Assembly (NCBI RefSeq): GCF_000422865.1
Contig: NZ_AUGW01000022.1
Coordinates: 1 to 57,964, forward strand
DNA: 57,964 bases
Direction: 5' to 3'
DNA from: Oceanospirillum maris DSM 6286
GTDB taxonomy: Bacteria; Pseudomonadota; Gammaproteobacteria; Pseudomonadales; Halomonadaceae
How positions within the stretch are numbered: position 1 is the first letter of the stretch; every line of letters begins with the position of its first letter. The notes beneath the pieces are model-generated. The model did not search any database and was not told the origin of the DNA. It saw only the letters and a program-made list of their open reading frames with translations. Both the position numbers and the translations under genes were made by a program. Of the stretch, positions 54,598 through 57,964 are shown piece after piece.

Positions 54598-57500
54598 ATG
54601 GATACGCTAAAAGGCTCTATTACCGGATCATTACTCTTGCGACAGGTTACCTTTATCGATACAGGCCTGCCGGACTACCAAACCTTGATTGACGGCCTTA
54701 TCGAAGGTATGAAAGTGGTTTTAGTCGCCCCTGATCAAGACGGTATTCAAGTCATGGCTGACTGGGCCAAGAGCCACACTGGCTATAGCGCGATTCATAT
54801 TCTAGGTCATGGCTCGACCGGTGCTCAGCAACTGGGTAGTACGACTCTCTCTTCTGACACACTAAATCAATACCAAACACAACTTAGCCAAATTGGCTCC
54901 TCTCTTACTGAGAACGGCGATATTTTACTGTATGGCTGTAACGTAGCCGCCGAGAAAACCGGTGTGGATTTTATTGGCAAACTTGCCCAAGCCACTGGTG
55001 CCGATGTAGCAGCATCGGATGATTTAACAGGGGCTGAAGGCAAAGGTGGGAATTGGGTATTGGAGCAGACGACAGGCGATGTACAAACTGCTATGAATTT
55101 ATCTCTATATGAAAGCACCTTGATTCCTTCAGGGTTCAGCCCAGTAGTTTCTAATGCATCACCTTCTATCACAGGCACACCGTCTGATCTAACTGTTACC
55201 GAAGACACCGCCTCTAACATTGACCTCTCTGCGGTTTCTTTTGCAGATACCGATGACGACTCACTCACTGTGACTTTAACGGTTTCCGCCGGTACTTTTT
55301 CCACACCGGCGGATGGTGCAAGTGTTGGCTCTGGTGTCACTGAAAGCAAGGACAGTGATACTAAGATAACTTTGGTGGGGTCCGCTGCGGATATTAACAC
55401 TTACCTCGATACCGCTTCTAATATCAAGTATACCAGCGCAACCGGAGATGCTGGGGCCACTATTACGATTAGCGCCTCAGATGGCATCCTTGACTTGACT
55501 AGCAACCCTACGGTGAACCTGAATATAAATAATGCCCCAGTGTTTGGTGCGGCCAATGTATCAACTCAGGTATCAGTTTTTTCTTATCCTAACTTGAATG
55601 GTAGCGATTCCTCCCCTGGAAGCAGTAATGAAAATGCTAACCTAGCCAGTATTGTTCAGAACGTAATCAATAATGGTGGAAAATACACCCTTGATACGAG
55701 TATAACGAGTTTTGCGGCAGATAATTTTGCGACTCAGCTAAACAGTAGTGGCTTCTTTTTCATGACAGATATGGAAAATAAATCACCTACCGATCCGGCA
55801 TTTTTTCCAGAGTCTGCTCAAACGATCCTTCGCGACTGGGTTAGTGCTGGTGGCGTTATGATGATGACAGGTACAGGCGGGGACAAAGACACCCAGTTTC
55901 TTAACAGTATTTTCGACTGGGATCTGACCACTGAGAACGGTTCATCTTGGGATTTAAACAGCGCTAACGCTGCTGGAACGCCTTTTGCAGATGGCGCTAG
56001 CAGCCTAAGCAACCCCAGTGCAACTGATTCCATTGGCAAGGGAACTGTGGCTAGCTTTAATCCCATCTATGGAACGGAGGATAATGCTACTGTCGCCACT
56101 ATGACCTACGATGCTGGTACCGTTATTTTTATGGGGTATGACTATTACAGCTCAGGTATCGCTGGTACCGGCTTTATTGATCACACGCAATATACCACGG
56201 ATGTTAGTGACGGTAGTTCGAAAGATAATGCTTGGGTTACTGAGATAATCCCCAGCGCTATGGAGTATTCGGCCAAGCTCTCATCTGGCACAGCGTTAAC
56301 AGCTGCCATCGGCCTTACCGCATCTAATTCACTTTTGGTCACCGATAAGAATATATCTGATGACGTAGGTGTCACTGTAACGAGCGTAACGGCACAAGAA
56401 AAAAACAGTGATGGAAGCGATCAAAGCTCTGATGCAGAGCAACCTGAAAACGCAGCACTGTTATCAATGTTCAGTGTTAGCCTAGCTCCTATTTCCGATG
56501 GAGCTCTTTACCAAGCAGAGCTGACTTGGGATTTTAACTCTGGTGATATCGGCTTCAATTATCTTAATAAAGGCGAGAAGTTAATATTGAGCTATACGCT
56601 CACGGCTGATGATGGTAAAGGGGGCACTGCTAACCAAGATATTGAGATTACAATACAAGGAGCCAATAAAGCACCGACTGGCACTGTCACAATAAAAGGC
56701 ACTGCCAAACAAGGTGAGACTCTCACTGTCAGCAACAATCTTGCCGATGTAGAGGGTTTGGGCACTTTAAGCTACGAATGGTTCGCTGATGGTGTAACCA
56801 TTGACGGTGCGACAGGTACAACTTATCTATTGTCCAAAGCAGAAGTGGGTAAAACCATCACGGTAAAAGTTAGCTATACCGATCAACAAGGCACCCCTGA
56901 AACAGTAACAAGTACCGCTACCACAACGGTTACCAATCTAAATACTCTCCCCACTGGAGGCATTACAATCAATGGTACCGCCAAACAAGGCGAGACGCTC
57001 ACTGTCAGCAACAACCTTGCCGATGCAGAGGGCCTTGGCACTTTAAGTTACGAATGGTTCGCTGGTGGTGTAATCATTGATGGCGCGACAGGTACAACTT
57101 ACACCTTGTCCAAGGCAGACGTGGGTAAAACCATCACGGTAAAAGCTAGCTATACCGATCAACAGGGCACCTCTGAAACAGTAACAAGCCTTCCCACGAC
57201 AACGATTATCAACCTAAATACTCTCCCCACCGGCAGTATTACAATCAATGGCATCACCGAACAAGGCGAGATTCTCACGATCAGCAACAATCTTGCTGAT
57301 GTGGATGGTCTTGGTATTTTAAGCTACCAATGGTACGCCGATGGAGCAGTAATTAGCGGTTCGGCTGGACCAACATATCGACTAACTCAAAATGAAGTTA
57401 GCAAAAAAATCATCGTTAAAGCTGTTTATATTGACCAACAAGGCACAACTGAAACAGTAATAAGCTCTGCCACCTCAATGGTTAAACCAACCCCGCCGTC

Positions 57501-57964
57501 AGAAGAAGAGTGGAATAATTTATCCGATAACGATGGTGATGGTGTACCGGAAAGCGTGGAAGATTTTGTTCCTTCCACTGACGGACAGACACTAGGTGAC
57601 GGTAACGGTGACGGTATCGCTGATAGCGAGCAATCCGATGTATCTTCGGTACCTTTTCGTAATACCAGTAAGGTATCCGTTGAGCCAAATGCTTCGAAGG
57701 TCTTTATCACTCTAGCGGCAACAGCGGTAGCCGCCGGTGATAATGGCTCCTCTAGCTCATCATCGGCCAGTATTCGCGATGTTAAGCAGCAGGATGCCCC
57801 TGTGGATAAACCAGATGATTTAACGATGCCCTTAGGGTTAATCAGTTTTAAAGCCGATGTATCCAACCCTGGTGATATTCAAAATTTCAACTTGTTGGTC
57901 AGCAGTGAAGCCTCTGTTAACGGCTACTGGAAACAGGATAGCACCGGAGATTGGGTTAACTTAG
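54598..57964 (+). CDS. Large DUF4347 surface protein with cadherin-like and Ig-like repeats (partial at right edge)
   Basis: The frame from the ATG at 54598 (AGGATAT upstream) stays open for over 1120 codons to the window edge. Residues 1-170 are a DUF4347 domain (YSAIHILGHGSTGAQQLG, ILLYGCNVA), common at the start of giant surface or adhesin proteins. A cadherin-like domain follows (about 185-315). Then comes a globular Rossmann/GATase-like insertion (about 320-560, with VSAGGVMMMTGTGGDKDTQFL). Three 92-residue Ig-like repeats follow (about 692-967). Asp-rich calcium motifs DNDGDGVPESVED and GDGNGDGIADSEQ lie near 973-1010, and a choice-of-anchor U-like segment near the edge. There is no N-terminal signal peptide, as is usual for type I secreted proteins. 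Confidence 0.85.
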   Translation, partial: MDTLKGSITGSLLLRQVTFIDTGLPDYQTLIDGLIEGMKVVLVAPDQDGIQVMADWAKSHTGYSAIHILGHGSTGAQQLGSTTLSSDTLNQYQTQLSQIGSSLTENGDILLYGCNVAAEKTGVDFIGKLAQATGADVAASDDLTGAEGKGGNWVLEQTTGDVQTAMNLSLYESTLIPSGFSPVVSNASPSITGTPSDLTVTEDTASNIDLSAVSFADTDDDSLTVTLTVSAGTFSTPADGASVGSGVTESKDSDTKITLVGSAADINTYLDTASNIKYTSATGDAGATITISASDGILDLTSNPTVNLNINNAPVFGAANVSTQVSVFSYPNLNGSDSSPGSSNENANLASIVQNVINNGGKYTLDTSITSFAADNFATQLNSSGFFFMTDMENKSPTDPAFFPESAQTILRDWVSAGGVMMMTGTGGDKDTQFLNSIFDWDLTTENGSSWDLNSANAAGTPFADGASSLSNPSATDSIGKGTVASFNPIYGTEDNATVATMTYDAGTVIFMGYDYYSSGIAGTGFIDHTQYTTDVSDGSSKDNAWVTEIIPSAMEYSAKLSSGTALTAAIGLTASNSLLVTDKNISDDVGVTVTSVTAQEKNSDGSDQSSDAEQPENAALLSMFSVSLAPISDGALYQAELTWDFNSGDIGFNYLNKGEKLILSYTLTADDGKGGTANQDIEITIQGANKAPTGTVTIKGTAKQGETLTVSNNLADVEGLGTLSYEWFADGVTIDGATGTTYLLSKAEVGKTITVKVSYTDQQGTPETVTSTATTTVTNLNTLPTGGITINGTAKQGETLTVSNNLADAEGLGTLSYEWFAGGVIIDGATGTTYTLSKADVGKTITVKASYTDQQGTSETVTSLPTTTIINLNTLPTGSITINGITEQGEILTISNNLADVDGLGILSYQWYADGAVISGSAGPTYRLTQNEVSKKIIVKAVYIDQQGTTETVISSATSMVKPTPPSEEEWNNLSDNDGDGVPESVEDFVPSTDGQTLGDGNGDGIADSEQSDVSSVPFRNTSKVSVEPNASKVFITLAATAVAAGDNGSSSSSSASIRDVKQQDAPVDKPDDLTMPLGLISFKADVSNPGDIQNFNLLVSSEASVNGYWKQDSTGDWVNL
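56671..57498 (+). repeat. 276-bp in-frame tandem repeats (3 copies)
   Basis: Units start at 56671, 56947 and 57223 with exact 276-base spacing (92 codons). Copies 1 and 2 are nearly identical in long stretches, such as KQGETLTVSNNLAD; copy 3 is more diverged. The pattern suggests recent duplication. Confidence 0.9.

Noticed and set aside
57426-57866. A 146-codon minus-strand frame opposite the large surface protein
   Set aside because: It lies antisense to a clearly coding frame and is Ser/Pro-rich, a by-product of the repeat composition. It has no family features.

Overview
The window looks like a chromosomal segment of a marine gammaproteobacterium related to Oceanospirillales (Oceanospirillaceae-like). 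The reasons are a gammaproteobacterial gene complement (fabA-fabB, rapA, holD-rimI, zapB, ntrB-ntrC, glnA, typA), a TRAP carboxylate transporter, three chemoreceptors and Pseudomonas-like lactate and photolyase clusters. No rRNA, tRNA, insertion sequence, phage or CRISPR array was seen. The left and right edges each cut a gene.

Layout. 1-3.8 kb: an exported protein with an in-frame stop, then clpB with a near-consensus heat-shock promoter. 3.9-21.8 kb: a carboxylate/lactate island. It holds dctD (frameshifted in a C9 run), dctB, an LldR/PdhR-type GntR repressor, divergent dctP-dctQ-dctM, lldE-lldF-lldG, a D-lactate dehydrogenase, a chemoreceptor, a universal stress protein and an AEC-family permease. 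Two matching palindromes (ATTGGT-N3-ACCAAT) flank the divergent gntR/dctP control region. 21.8-25 kb: an OmpR-type regulator with a degenerate, frameshifted sensor kinase that lacks its phospho-acceptor histidine. 25-28.8 kb: fabB, fabA and an Aer-like PAS chemoreceptor. 28.9-34.1 kb: a probable light-response cluster of photolyase, MerR/class II LitR-like regulator, a DUF523/DUF1722 protein, a short CbiX-like chelatase and a broken SDR epimerase, with LitR-type operator candidates. 34.2-45.5 kb: a divergent HD-GYP-like protein, rapA, an Lgt-like/thioredoxin fusion, a DsbG-like protein, holD-rimI, a zapB with an acidic tail, another chemoreceptor and trmL. 45.6-50.7 kb: ntrC, ntrB, a DUF4124 protein and glnA, with sigma-54 promoters and NtrC boxes in front of both ntrBC and glnA. 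50.7-54.4 kb: a TusA-like protein, an MnmA/ThiI-like PP-loop enzyme and typA. 54.6 kb to the right edge: a large repetitive DUF4347 surface protein.

How the genes work together. The 3.9-18 kb island covers sensing, uptake and oxidation of a small hydroxy- or dicarboxylate, most likely lactate. The nitrogen block is a self-contained NtrB/NtrC-sigma-54 circuit with its main output, glutamine synthetase. The photolyase cluster couples DNA repair to a MerR-family regulator.

Two features run through the whole window. First, four genes are broken (one nonsense codon, two homopolymer shifts, one 5-bp duplication). Second, short tandem duplications (5-22 bp, two to four copies) recur at gene starts, at stop codons and between genes. 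The second pattern, the degenerate kinase, the light cluster, the Lgt-thioredoxin fusion and the extended ZapB are the most interesting items. No wholly unknown system could be established from sequence alone.
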